NCBI GenBank assembly: GCA_902530595.1
Contig: CACAAX010000004.1
Coordinates: forward strand, 18,750-82,749
DNA from: an uncultured Alphaproteobacteria bacterium
GTDB taxonomy: Bacteria > Pseudomonadota > Alphaproteobacteria > Rhodobacterales > Rhodobacteraceae
Length of the DNA: 64,000 bases
Reading direction: 5' to 3'
The translations under genes and the position numbers were made by a program. Positions 29,289 through 38,434 of this stretch are shown here, piece after piece. The number at the start of each line of letters is the position of its first letter. The stretch's first letter is position 1. Below the pieces are notes generated by a model, which saw only the letters and a list, made by a program, of their open reading frames with translations, did no database searches and was not told where the DNA came from.

Positions 29289-30281
29289 ATGATTGCAAAG
29301 AAAATTACTGTGATTGGTGGTTCTGGTTTTGTTGGAACGAACCTGTGCAGGCAGCTGTCTTTGAAGCAGCAGGAATTTGAGATCCTTGATCTCAAGATGA
29401 GCAATCAATTTCCAGAGATGTGCAAACTAGCAGACGTGCGCGATTCTGAGGCTTTACGGAAAACGATCACGGGTGACGTAGTGGTGAATCTGGCAGCAGT
29501 TCATCGCGACGACGTTAGTGATAAGTTGGAATACCAGCGCACGAACGTGGACGGTGCAGAAAACGTTGCATTGGTGTGTGAAGAAAAAGGTATCGATAAG
29601 ATTGTCTTTACGAGTACTGTTGCTGTTTACGGATTTGCCGAGCCTGGGACAGATGAGAGCGGAAAGATTAAACCGTTTAATGAATATGGTCGAACGAAGT
29701 TTGAGGCCGAGGAGAGACTCCGGAACTGGCAAACCCGGGGGAACAATTCTTTAATCATTGTTCGGCCGACCGTAATATTTGGTGAAGGTAACCGTGGAAA
29801 TGTATTTAACCTGTTAAACCAAATTGCGTCTGGAAAATTTATTATGGTTGGCAGGGGTGAAAACAAAAAATCGATGGCATATATCGGTAATTTCATTGCC
29901 TTTTTGGAGACCTGCATAGCCACTAAAAAGAAATACGGAGTGTATAATTACATAGATACGCCTGACTTGACGATGAATGAGTTGGTTGCTCAGGTACGCG
30001 CTAAGTTGAAGGGCAAGATAGGAGTTGGTCTGCGTTTGCCCTACTGGTTGGGGCTAGTTTTGGGCTACACGGCAGATTTATTGGCAAAATTGAGCGGTAA
30101 AAATTTTCCTGTTAGTTCAATTCGCGTAAAGAAATTCACTTCATCTACGGAATTTCAAAGCGCGAAAGCTAGTTTGGATAATTTCGAAGCACCATTTTTG
30201 TTAAGTCATGGCCTAGAAAGAACGCTGCAGAGTGAATTTATTTCGCCTCAACAAAATCAAGAAATATTTTATACGGAGTAA
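29289..30281 (+). CDS. NAD-dependent sugar epimerase/dehydratase
   Basis: An extended short-chain dehydrogenase of 330 residues: NAD loop GGSGFVGTN at residues 9-17, VNLAAVHRDDV in the middle, TSTVAVYG, and the catalytic EYGRTK. The sequence resembles the nucleotide-sugar epimerases that often lie in O-antigen loci, next to initiating transferases. The substrate cannot be read; UDP-HexNAc 4-epimerisation or 4-keto reduction are the main options. It is 107 bases after the uronate epimerase and 9 bases before a glycosyltransferase gene. Confidence 0.88.
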   Translation: MIAKKITVIGGSGFVGTNLCRQLSLKQQEFEILDLKMSNQFPEMCKLADVRDSEALRKTITGDVVVNLAAVHRDDVSDKLEYQRTNVDGAENVALVCEEKGIDKIVFTSTVAVYGFAEPGTDESGKIKPFNEYGRTKFEAEERLRNWQTRGNNSLIIVRPTVIFGEGNRGNVFNLLNQIASGKFIMVGRGENKKSMAYIGNFIAFLETCIATKKKYGVYNYIDTPDLTMNELVAQVRAKLKGKIGVGLRLPYWLGLVLGYTADLLAKLSGKNFPVSSIRVKKFTSSTEFQSAKASLDNFEAPFLLSHGLERTLQSEFISPQQNQEIFYTE

Positions 30282-30290
30282 AAATCTCAG

Positions 30291-31058
30291 TTGTTAAAAT
30301 TTAGTATAATCACAGTTTGTTTTAATTCAGCGAACACAATCGTAGAGACGATCAATTCAGTTCATAGTCAGTCTTTTAAATCTTATGAGCATCTAATAAT
30401 TGATGGGCTATCTACAGATGGAACCGTTGATATAGCGAAATCCCATCAAAGTGATAAAATAATACTTTTTTCAGAAAAAGATGATGGTCTGTATGATGCA
30501 ATGAATAAAGGTATGTTTAAAGCGAAAGGTGAGTATATTATATTCTTAAATTCGGATGACTTGTTTGCCGATGAATTTGTATTGGAGAAAATTAATTTGC
30601 TCGCCATAAATAGTCCTGACTTTATTTATGGTGGGATAAGCTATTTTTCCGATAATGTATATAAGCAACGGACTTGGATCCCAGAAAGCTTTAAATATAT
30701 CAAGGAAAAAAAGATACAATTACCACACCCGGCTATTTGTATAAAAAGGCTGCACCTAATTGAAAAAAATCGTCTATTTGATACTAAACTAAAAATTGCG
30801 GCTGATTTAAAGCAACAATTGGAAATCATACATTGTGATAATCGAACGGGTATACTGATTGACGAAGTGTTAGTAAATATGCGTCTGGGTGGCAAAAGCA
30901 CCAGAAACTTCGTAGCATTCTTATTGGGTTGGAAAGAGGCGTTGAGAGTTTACAGGGATATTTTTGGTATTACCGGTTATTTTTATTGTTTTAGAAAAAT
31001 TATTCAAAAATTACCGCAAATAAAAAAAAATTTTTATTTAAAAAAATTTGTAAGTTAG
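30291..31058 (+). CDS. Family 2 glycosyltransferase
   Basis: A cytoplasmic GT-A fold enzyme of 255 residues. It opens with FSIITVCFNSANTIVETINS, has IIDGLSTDGTVDIA, and carries the nucleotide-sugar Asp pair in FLNSDDLFAD (about residue 85). EKDDGLYDAMNKGM is typical of the colanic-acid type GT2 group. It should add one sugar to the lipid-linked repeat unit at the inner face of the membrane. The start is TTG at 30291. It is 46 % or so alike by eye to the other GT2 at 53.6 kb in the first 90 residues, a rough judgement only. Donor and acceptor are unknown. Confidence 0.92.
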   Translation: MLKFSIITVCFNSANTIVETINSVHSQSFKSYEHLIIDGLSTDGTVDIAKSHQSDKIILFSEKDDGLYDAMNKGMFKAKGEYIIFLNSDDLFADEFVLEKINLLAINSPDFIYGGISYFSDNVYKQRTWIPESFKYIKEKKIQLPHPAICIKRLHLIEKNRLFDTKLKIAADLKQQLEIIHCDNRTGILIDEVLVNMRLGGKSTRNFVAFLLGWKEALRVYRDIFGITGYFYCFRKIIQKLPQIKKNFYLKKFVS

Positions 31059-31383
31059 TACACGAATATTTTCAATTCACATGTTGTTACACCGCCAATG
31101 AAAAATGGAAAAGTTTTTTTTTGACAAATCATCAGATGTGGAAATGTTAAAATAGTATGTCAAAAGTCAAACACTCAGCTCGTAGTGGTTGGCTCCTGCT
31201 TTATAAACTTGGCAGGACAAATAGCTTTATAGTTTCAAACAAGATAAATGAAAAAAAATATCAAAATTATCAGAATAGATAGTCCAGGATTAATGTCTTC
31301 TATGGCTTCAGAGCAAAAACTGTACAAAATGCTGGCTTCGTAACAAAGCTTTGTAAAAATCTACTATTAGAAAATTCTATTAT
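31059..31383. other. Intergenic stretch before the flippase gene
   Basis: These 325 AT-rich bases hold no gene that I can support. A TTGACA at 31121-31126 has no matching -10 box at a usual distance (TAAAAT is 21 bases away). An internal promoter here is possible but unproven. Confidence 0.4.
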
Positions 31384-33153
31384 ATGCTTCTCACGCTCAA
31401 AAACCTATTCCAAGTGCTGGACACCAATGACCGTAAATTACTGTACTCAGTTTTAATGTTTCTATTTTTTATTGGAATTTTTGAAATTTTAGGCATTGCG
31501 TCAATTATTCCAATTATTTCGATAATGAGTGATCCAGCGATATTGGACACAAATAAGTATCTCTTTGCGTTTAAAAAAATTGCGACAGATTTAGGCTATG
31601 GGCGACAACAAGAAATTCTTATATTGTTAGGGTTTTCATCGTTTAGTATGATTGCGCTTGCAACCGCACTTCGTTCAATTGGTGTATATGTAACGACAAA
31701 ATTTATTGAGATGCGCCGACACCATTTGAGCCATAAGCTTTTATCCGGGTATTTAAGAAACGATTATGAGTTTTTTTTAAATTCTCAGTCCGCAGAGATA
31801 ACGAAAATAGTGTTATCTGAAATTGATCGCATTGTTGCTCAACTTATCCGACCACTAGTTATGATGGTATCATATATGTTCTTACTGATTTTTGTGCTTA
31901 CATTCTTATTTTTTGTGAATCCTCAGGTATCAATGATTATTATACTGATTTTTGGTGGACTATATTCTTTTGTATATTTTCTAATTAGGTGGAAAGTTAA
32001 TTATCTTGGGGTACAAACGGTACAATCAAATAGAGAACGCTTCGCTCTAACAATGGAAGCCCTGAAAAATATTAAATATATAAAATACAGAGGATTAGAG
32101 GATTATTACATTAGAAAATTTTTTATTGCATCATATCAGTTTTCACATTCCGTTGCAGTACAATTTGTGTTGAATCAAATTCCCAAATACATAGTAGAGC
32201 TTGTAGCTTTTGGAGGATTAATCTTGGTTTCAGTGCTTACACTGATATCGAATTCGGAATTAAACGGAAGCGTATCAAGTAGTTTTTTTCCTATGTTGAG
32301 CGCATACGCTCTGAGTGCTTACAAGCTACAACCGGCAGTTCAATCAATGTTTAATGGCATTGTTAGCCTAAGATACGGACGTGCTACGCTTGATAATCTT
32401 TTCAAATCTCTAGACCAGATCAATCCTTCCGGCAACCCTAATGGATTAGAAAAAAGTAATGTTGAAATAATATTTGATCAAGAATTTGAGAGTAGAGGGA
32501 TTTCCTTCAAATATGCTAACGAAAAGTCTAATATTGTTGAAAACATCAATTTCAAAATTCCGAGAGGGTCTTCTGTAGGTATCATTGGTAAAACGGGGTC
32601 CGGTAAATCCACTTTAATTAGTCTTATACTAGGTTTGCTCCGACCTAACACTGGAAGCTTTCTGGTTGATGGCAAGGAAATAAATGAGATAACTATGAGA
32701 AAGTGGCAAAAGATTATTGGTTATGTGCCACAGGATGTTACACTGATAGACGCCACAATCTTTGAAAATATTGCCTTCGGCTCAGAGTTAAAAGATATTG
32801 ATTCTGAGCATGCTATTAACTGTGGTCGAATAGCAATGATTGACGAAAGTTTTTTTTCGAATACTAACCAGAAGTATATAGGTGATGATGGGGTGAAAAT
32901 ATCAGGAGGGCAGAAGCAGAGAATTGGAATTGCACGCGCTCTGTATAAAAGACCCAGTTTGTTGGTCTTGGATGAGGCCACAAGTGGATTAGATCCAAAA
33001 ACGGAAAAACAAGTACTAGACAATATTTCCAAATATTCTAAGTGCATGTCTATTCTTATGATTACGCATAAATATAAGAATCTTGGAATATGTGATGAAG
33101 TTTATGAATTACAAGATGGACATTTACGAAAATGTCAACGCAACATTGAATAA
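31384..33153 (+). CDS. ABC-type flippase, PglK-like
   Basis: A 589-residue half-transporter: about six membrane helices to residue 330, then an ATPase domain with Walker A GKTGSGKST, signature ISGGQKQRIGIARA, Walker B LLVLDEATSGLD and switch His in ITHKYKN. The N-terminal segment, with FEILGIASIIPIISIMSDP, recalls PglK/WlaB, which flips undecaprenyl-pyrophosphate-linked oligosaccharide to the periplasm. As no Wzx is visible, this is the best candidate for moving the repeat unit outward. Its end runs into a decayed gene fragment at 33135. Activity on this glycan is inferred from context. Confidence 0.88.
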   Translation: MLLTLKNLFQVLDTNDRKLLYSVLMFLFFIGIFEILGIASIIPIISIMSDPAILDTNKYLFAFKKIATDLGYGRQQEILILLGFSSFSMIALATALRSIGVYVTTKFIEMRRHHLSHKLLSGYLRNDYEFFLNSQSAEITKIVLSEIDRIVAQLIRPLVMMVSYMFLLIFVLTFLFFVNPQVSMIIILIFGGLYSFVYFLIRWKVNYLGVQTVQSNRERFALTMEALKNIKYIKYRGLEDYYIRKFFIASYQFSHSVAVQFVLNQIPKYIVELVAFGGLILVSVLTLISNSELNGSVSSSFFPMLSAYALSAYKLQPAVQSMFNGIVSLRYGRATLDNLFKSLDQINPSGNPNGLEKSNVEIIFDQEFESRGISFKYANEKSNIVENINFKIPRGSSVGIIGKTGSGKSTLISLILGLLRPNTGSFLVDGKEINEITMRKWQKIIGYVPQDVTLIDATIFENIAFGSELKDIDSEHAINCGRIAMIDESFFSNTNQKYIGDDGVKISGGQKQRIGIARALYKRPSLLVLDEATSGLDPKTEKQVLDNISKYSKCMSILMITHKYKNLGICDEVYELQDGHLRKCQRNIE

Positions 33154-33501
33154 AATAATCGATCTGCCCCCCGATGCTGACGTATCTTTTTTTGTTAAAC
33201 ATGGTTTTTTTAACATAGCAAAAAGCCAGGGATTTGATTTGATGTGGTTAGCAATCCAACAATGACTACTAACAACTCTATAAACCGATAACTTATAATA
33301 TGTAATGTTACAGCCATATTGGACTTAGTAAAGACGTGTGTGTTTATACTAAAAATTCTTCCTTCTTTTTTCTTACGGAGTGACCAACTTATAACGTATA
33401 TTTTGCGTCAACGATTTGAAGGGATTGTTACTGGAGATTGTATTCTTAGTGATTATCAAAGAAATCTAAAGACAGAAACTATTATTAGTATTGGCATATA
33501 A
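33135..33501 (+). pseudogene. Truncated paralogue of the GT-B-like gene
   Basis: Two pieces in different frames match the N-terminal quarter of the protein encoded at 15115-16677. KIIDLPPDADVSFFVKHGF matches TILDLSPDKGFSYYWKNSL. After a stop and a gap of about 50 bases, LRQRFEGIVTGDCILSDYQR matches LNIRFKGIQVGDCILSVYFR. The remaining three quarters are missing. The first piece overlaps the end of the flippase gene. It is a dead duplicate of that family. Confidence 0.7.
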
Positions 33502-33601
33502 TATTGACGCTGTTAACATAAATGCCTCTGTTTTCTATATTCAAAATTGTATCCGCAAAAAAGGATATCTTATCAAAGCGTAAATTAAATAGGAGAATAT
33601 C

Positions 33602-34438
33602 TTGTTAAAACTAAATAAAGTAACAAACCAAGGTTCAAACCCCTTTCCATATGTAGTAATAGAAGACGCGTTCGGATGTGGGTCCTCACTAAATGTTGAC
33701 TTTCCTACTCATGATGAATTTGCATCTTCGATGCGTATGGATAAAGATATGTCGTATCCTGCCCAAAATTATTTGCATCTAATAACTCAAAAAAAGTTAT
33801 ATAATTCATTGCATAATTTTGTATATTCAGAACATTTTGTTGAACATTTTCTAGATTTTTTCCGTGATGACATCGAAAAAAGAGTAGCGTCCGGTGAATT
33901 ATTGTTTAATCCGTTTGAGCTGCCAATAATAAGCAGTCCGTATGAGACATCTATATTCGATATGAATGCAAATTCTGATCAGGCACCATTCCTTTTTCCC
34001 CGTCTTGATTTGGGTTATGGTGGTGTAAAATATGGAAAAGATAACGGCGGTGCAGGCATTCACACAGACAATGCTGGACGTCTGATTTCAATATTATACT
34101 ACGTAAATACACCTGACAATATGGTTGGTGGTGAGCATCGAATGTATAAGATCGAGAATAGGAAACCAGTTGTGGCAAAAGAAGTCGAGCCGTATGAGGG
34201 GCGTTTGCTGGCATCATTGCAAACAAACTATGCCCTGCATGATGTTAACCCGATAACTCGTATTAACGGCTACAGAAAAGCATTTTATTTAGCTGTGAGT
34301 TGTAACAAGCCAATTTGGCGCACATCTGAGGGCTGGATGATGAAATTAACATCTAATAGAGATCCCGAGAAACATGCAAAAAGTTTTACACCACTAAATG
34401 CTATTAAAAGAATATTGAGACGCAAACTACTTCGTTGA
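33602..34438 (+). CDS. 2-oxoglutarate/Fe(II)-dependent oxygenase-like protein
   Basis: A 278-residue protein whose centre carries the double-stranded beta-helix metal site: the pair in AGIHTDNAGR (His-x-Asp), and the distal His in NYALHDVNPI, followed by an Arg in NGYRKAFYLAVS for 2-oxoglutarate. This resembles prolyl-4-hydroxylase-type oxygenases. It would hydroxylate a sugar, lipid or protein using O2. TTG at 33602 is supported by AGGAG at 33591-33595. It lies alone between the dead GT-B fragment and the MurB-like gene. The substrate is unknown. Confidence 0.78.
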   Translation: MLKLNKVTNQGSNPFPYVVIEDAFGCGSSLNVDFPTHDEFASSMRMDKDMSYPAQNYLHLITQKKLYNSLHNFVYSEHFVEHFLDFFRDDIEKRVASGELLFNPFELPIISSPYETSIFDMNANSDQAPFLFPRLDLGYGGVKYGKDNGGAGIHTDNAGRLISILYYVNTPDNMVGGEHRMYKIENRKPVVAKEVEPYEGRLLASLQTNYALHDVNPITRINGYRKAFYLAVSCNKPIWRTSEGWMMKLTSNRDPEKHAKSFTPLNAIKRILRRKLLR

Positions 34439-34578
34439 TTATATAAGAAGTCATTCCGCGGTATAATTGGTATAGATTAACTTAATATCGAATGTAGTAT
34501 TCTTTCAACCAGAACTACAAATTCTATGTAATGAAATTTTGCACTTATGCAGGTGATTGATTTTTATGCGAAGATGTC

Positions 34579-35661
34579 ATGTTAAGCAAAATTACGAAGA
34601 TATGTGATGTTTATGGTATACCGTATAAACGGGAATACAACTTAGGTAAGAATAGTTATTCAAGAACCGGCACAAAGTTGCGAATTGCTATATTTCCGCT
34701 CTCCAGGGAACAACTTCTCAATTTACATAGATCGTTCATATATGAGGATATTGATTATAAGGTACTTGGTAATACCACGAATGTTTTGTTTTTAGACTCC
34801 CAGATTTATAAATGCTTTGTCTTTACCACGATGCTAACTGACTATGAATTGTATAAGAATTCTGTGATTGTCGATTGCGGAAGATCTGTAACTGAATTTG
34901 TTCGCGACTTATCCATGCATAGCATAACAGGCTTTGAAGGGTTGGAAGGTATCCCAGGGACGATTGGAGGTGCTCTAAATATGAATGCTGGGGCTTATGG
35001 GTATTGTATTACAGATAACCTTATCGATGTGGACTTTATAGACAGTGACACAAATGTGCGTAGAATTGCAAAATCAGATCTGACGATACTGAATAGATCG
35101 ATACCGCAACTAAAAGATAAAATAATTTTATCGGCTAAATTTAACTTAGTAGAAGGAGTTCATAGCAGAATTGAAAAGCTAACAAGAAAGTTTCATATAA
35201 GCAGGCATCAATATCAGGAATGGGTTTACCCTAATTTAGGTAGTATTTACATTGTACCGAGTTTGAATATTAATCAAGATTTGCGTAAAATCCATACAAA
35301 ACAAAATATTGCTATCATGGTCTTATACTGGCTTTTGTTTAAAATTTGGTTTACTAGACCGTTATTCGTTATTCGGAGACTCTTTCCAAGTTTTAATTTT
35401 CCTTTTCGACTACTCAAATTCTTAAAAATTAAAAGTTATAATTCGGAGGTTGCATCGAAGACAACAGTCAATACTTTTGCTAATAAAAACTATTCAACTT
35501 TAGAATTATTAGAGTATTTTGTGCAATTACATAAAGATTCTAACGGAATGATTAAATTAGAAAATGAAATTTACATAGAAAATATTGACACAGTTTTAGA
35601 CCCAGATATGCGAGCACGTCAATTAAAACTAGCTAGTAAACTTTCACGGTCGAAACTTTAG
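34579..35661 (+). CDS. MurB-like FAD-dependent reductase
   Basis: A 360-residue paralogue of UDP-N-acetylenolpyruvoylglucosamine reductase. The FAD domain shows LGNTTNVLF near residue 62 and GFEGLEGIPGTIGGALNMNA near residue 120. The catalytic Ser region appears as YPNLGSIYI (compare GSFFKNP in MurB), and the catalytic Glu region as GMIKLENEIYI near the end. A stretch of about 60 residues rich in aromatic residues (KIWFTRPLFVIRRLFPSFNF) interrupts the C-terminal domain. Its place in a glycan locus, away from mur genes, suggests reduction of an enolpyruvyl sugar other than the cell-wall precursor. That role is inference. Confidence 0.82.
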   Translation: MLSKITKICDVYGIPYKREYNLGKNSYSRTGTKLRIAIFPLSREQLLNLHRSFIYEDIDYKVLGNTTNVLFLDSQIYKCFVFTTMLTDYELYKNSVIVDCGRSVTEFVRDLSMHSITGFEGLEGIPGTIGGALNMNAGAYGYCITDNLIDVDFIDSDTNVRRIAKSDLTILNRSIPQLKDKIILSAKFNLVEGVHSRIEKLTRKFHISRHQYQEWVYPNLGSIYIVPSLNINQDLRKIHTKQNIAIMVLYWLLFKIWFTRPLFVIRRLFPSFNFPFRLLKFLKIKSYNSEVASKTTVNTFANKNYSTLELLEYFVQLHKDSNGMIKLENEIYIENIDTVLDPDMRARQLKLASKLSRSKL

Positions 35662-35685
35662 ATACATTAAACGATAGGATTACAA

Positions 35686-37128
35686 ATGAATAACATCGTT
35701 CACCCAGTCATCTTGTGCGGAGGATCTGGTACTCGCCTTTGGCCATTGTCACGGAAGTCGTTTCCAAAACAATTTACTAAAATTGTTGGGGACAAGAGTC
35801 TATTTCAACTGACCGCTAATCGGCTAAGCGGAGATAGCTTTTCCGAACCGTTAATAATTACAAGTTCGGAGTATCGTTTTATAGCGCTTGAGCAATTGGG
35901 GGCTTCAAGGTTAACACCATCAAGCATGTTGGTTGAGCCTTCTGCAAAAAATACCGCAGCGGCTACATGTGTCGCGGCACTGGAATTAGAAGCGACGTCA
36001 CCGAACAGTTTGATGCTATTAGCACCGTCAGATCATGTCTTGCCGGATGTTGAAAATTTTGTAAAGGCTATTGATAAGGCAATTCCCATAGCGAACGATG
36101 GTGAAATCGTTACTTTTGGTATCTATCCAGATAGAGCAGAGACTGGGTATGGTTGGTTAGAACTTAGTGAGAGCACAAATGAAAGGGATGCTAACAAACC
36201 CATTAGCTTGCTAGATTTTATCGAAAAGCCACCTAAAGATGTTGCAGAAAGGATGCTGCAATGCGGCAACTATCTTTGGAACAGTGGAATATTCCTTTTT
36301 AAAACCTCTACAATTTTAAATGCATTTAAAGAACATGCTCCAGAAATTTTAGAAACTGCAAAGCGTGCGTTGTTGGATAGCAAGCAAGATGTATGGTTCA
36401 AGTGGTTAAACTCAGATTTTTGGGCCGAACTTCCGGACATATCAATTGATTTTGCTATTATGGAAAAAGCTTCAAATCTTTCAGTGATTCCATTGAGTGG
36501 CAAATGGTCAGATCTTGGGGATTGGCAAGCCTTGTGGCAAAATAATTTGCGTGATGAGCGTGGGGTAGCCACTCATGGTTCAGCGATAAGTATCGACTGC
36601 GATAATTCATTAATATTTTCATCAGATGAGAAACAGCAGGTAGTTGGTATCGGTTTGGAAGATGTGATTGTGGTCGCGATGCCAGATGCAGTGCTCGTAG
36701 CCCATAAAGACAAGGCACAAGATGTGAAAGCGGCAGTAGCTATTTTGAAAGATCATAATGTGTCGCAGGCCGAACAATTGCCCCGCGATTACCGGCCTTG
36801 GGGTTGGTACGAAAGTCTGGTTACCGGTCCACGCTTTCAGGTAAAACGAATTGTAGTGAGTCCAGGTGCCGCATTAAGTTTGCAGAGTCATAACCACCGG
36901 TCTGAGCATTGGATTGTTGTTGAAGGCACTGCAAAAGTCACCATTAATGAAGAAGAGCAGTTGATTACTGAAAATCAATCAGTATATATTCCACTCGGAT
37001 CGAAACACAGATTACAGAACCCCGGTAAAGTTTCGTTAACTTTAATAGAAGTGCAGACTGGGACTTATTTTGGGGAGGATGATATTATTCGTTATGAAGA
37101 TCTATATGCAAGAGATGCGGTTATTTAG
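35686..37128 (+). CDS. manC: Mannose-1-phosphate guanylyltransferase / mannose-6-phosphate isomerase
   Basis: A bifunctional type II enzyme of 480 residues. The N-terminal guanylyltransferase opens with VILCGGSGTRLWPLSRKSFP and has LDFIEKP. The C-terminal cupin isomerase starts near residue 365 with YRPWGWYESL and carries SLQSHNHRSEHWIVVEGTA with metal-binding His and Glu. It makes GDP-mannose, the precursor for both GMD-type genes in this locus. A good ATG start follows an AGGAT ribosome site. It lies 24 bases after the MurB-like gene. Confidence 0.96.
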   Translation: MNNIVHPVILCGGSGTRLWPLSRKSFPKQFTKIVGDKSLFQLTANRLSGDSFSEPLIITSSEYRFIALEQLGASRLTPSSMLVEPSAKNTAAATCVAALELEATSPNSLMLLAPSDHVLPDVENFVKAIDKAIPIANDGEIVTFGIYPDRAETGYGWLELSESTNERDANKPISLLDFIEKPPKDVAERMLQCGNYLWNSGIFLFKTSTILNAFKEHAPEILETAKRALLDSKQDVWFKWLNSDFWAELPDISIDFAIMEKASNLSVIPLSGKWSDLGDWQALWQNNLRDERGVATHGSAISIDCDNSLIFSSDEKQQVVGIGLEDVIVVAMPDAVLVAHKDKAQDVKAAVAILKDHNVSQAEQLPRDYRPWGWYESLVTGPRFQVKRIVVSPGAALSLQSHNHRSEHWIVVEGTAKVTINEEEQLITENQSVYIPLGSKHRLQNPGKVSLTLIEVQTGTYFGEDDIIRYEDLYARDAVI

Positions 37129-37183
37129 GACTGAAAACCCTTCAAATACTTATGAATAAATTCCTGGTACCTAGAATATAAGA

Positions 37184-38434
37184 ATGAATGATATAATGGA
37201 TGAAAAAATATGTATAGTAGGATTGGGATATGTAGGATTACCATTAGCTCTCGCCTTAAGTGAGCGCTTTAAATGTGTAGGTTTTGATATCAATAAAAAG
37301 AGAATTAGCGATTTATCCAAACACGTTGATATTAATCTTGAACACAGCCCGCTTGAGATCGCCAACTCTAGTCTAAAATTAACTAGCAACTTAGAATCAG
37401 CTGGAGCTTGCTCAATATTTATTGTTACGGTTCCAACCCCAATCACAGAAAATAAAGTCCCAGAGTTAAGTCCTCTTATCCACGCATGCCGGATGGTGGG
37501 CCAAGTTCTTAAGAAAGGGGATTTGGTGGTATTTGAATCTACTGTTTACCCTGGATGTTCAGAGAATTTTTGTGGTCCAATATTGCAGGAAGAATCAGGC
37601 TTGGCCCAAGGAGAAGATTTTAGTATTGGTTATAGCCCTGAACGAATTAATCCTGGTGACAAAGTTAATACAATCAAGACAATCAAAAAAGTTGTATCAG
37701 GTGATAGCAAGAAATCTCTGGAACGGGTATCACATTTATACAGCTCGGTTATTACTGCTGGAGTGTATAAAGCACAAAGCACTATGGTTGCAGAGGCAGC
37801 AAAACTAACTGAAAATATTCAAAGAGACGTAAACATAGCCTTGATGAACGAGTTGGCATCAATTTATAGCGCAATGGACCTTCGTATGAACGAAGTTCTA
37901 GATGCTGCTGTAACAAAGTGGAATTTCATACCATTTCGGCCAGGTCTAGTAGGAGGTCACTGCATTGGAGTTGATCCGTATTATTTTATTGATACTGCAA
38001 AAAAAATGAGCCTTAAAACTCCACTTGTTAGTACGGCACGTCAAATCAATGATAACGTAGTCCCCCGTATTTTGAGTAAATTCCGAGACCAGGTGCAAAA
38101 GGTTCATAATCGATCTTTAGTGATGGGCATTACATTTAAAGAAAATTGTAATGATCTGCGCAATTCAAAAGCGCTTGAGCTTGCCAATAATTTGTCAAAT
38201 TTAACTTCAGTGCATGTATTAGAACCTAATATTGAGTTACTGCCCATTGACAACTTGGAATTAGTTGAAAGCTTTTCAGGAGCTCCCTACGACTGCGTAA
38301 TTATTGCAGTGAAACACCATCAATTCCAGAGTTTAACGATTGATTTCGTTAGAGAATTGGTTGGCGATGTAGGATATATTTATGACTTACATGATATTTT
38401 CGGGTACAGTGGTGAAAGAATTTTTACACTATGA
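37184..38434 (+). CDS. Nucleotide-sugar dehydrogenase, TviB/WbpO type
   Basis: A UDP-HexNAc 6-dehydrogenase of 416 residues: Rossmann motif [16 protein letters not shown], then YSPERINPGDK, PFRPGLVGGHCIGVDPYY with the catalytic Cys, and MGITFKENCNDLRNS. These match TviB/WbpO, which oxidise UDP-GlcNAc or UDP-GalNAc to the uronic acid. It gives the locus an aminouronate in addition to UDP-glucuronate. The start is ATG at 37184 or 37196. Its stop overlaps the start of the cytidylyltransferase gene (ATGA-type). Confidence 0.92.
   Translation: MNDIMDEKICIVGLGYVGLPLALALSERFKCVGFDINKKRISDLSKHVDINLEHSPLEIANSSLKLTSNLESAGACSIFIVTVPTPITENKVPELSPLIHACRMVGQVLKKGDLVVFESTVYPGCSENFCGPILQEESGLAQGEDFSIGYSPERINPGDKVNTIKTIKKVVSGDSKKSLERVSHLYSSVITAGVYKAQSTMVAEAAKLTENIQRDVNIALMNELASIYSAMDLRMNEVLDAAVTKWNFIPFRPGLVGGHCIGVDPYYFIDTAKKMSLKTPLVSTARQINDNVVPRILSKFRDQVQKVHNRSLVMGITFKENCNDLRNSKALELANNLSNLTSVHVLEPNIELLPIDNLELVESFSGAPYDCVIIAVKHHQFQSLTIDFVRELVGDVGYIYDLHDIFGYSGERIFTL

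Noticed and set aside
31121..31126. TTGACA as a promoter -35 box
   Set aside because: The nearest -10-like TAAAAT is 21 bases away, outside the usual 16-18.
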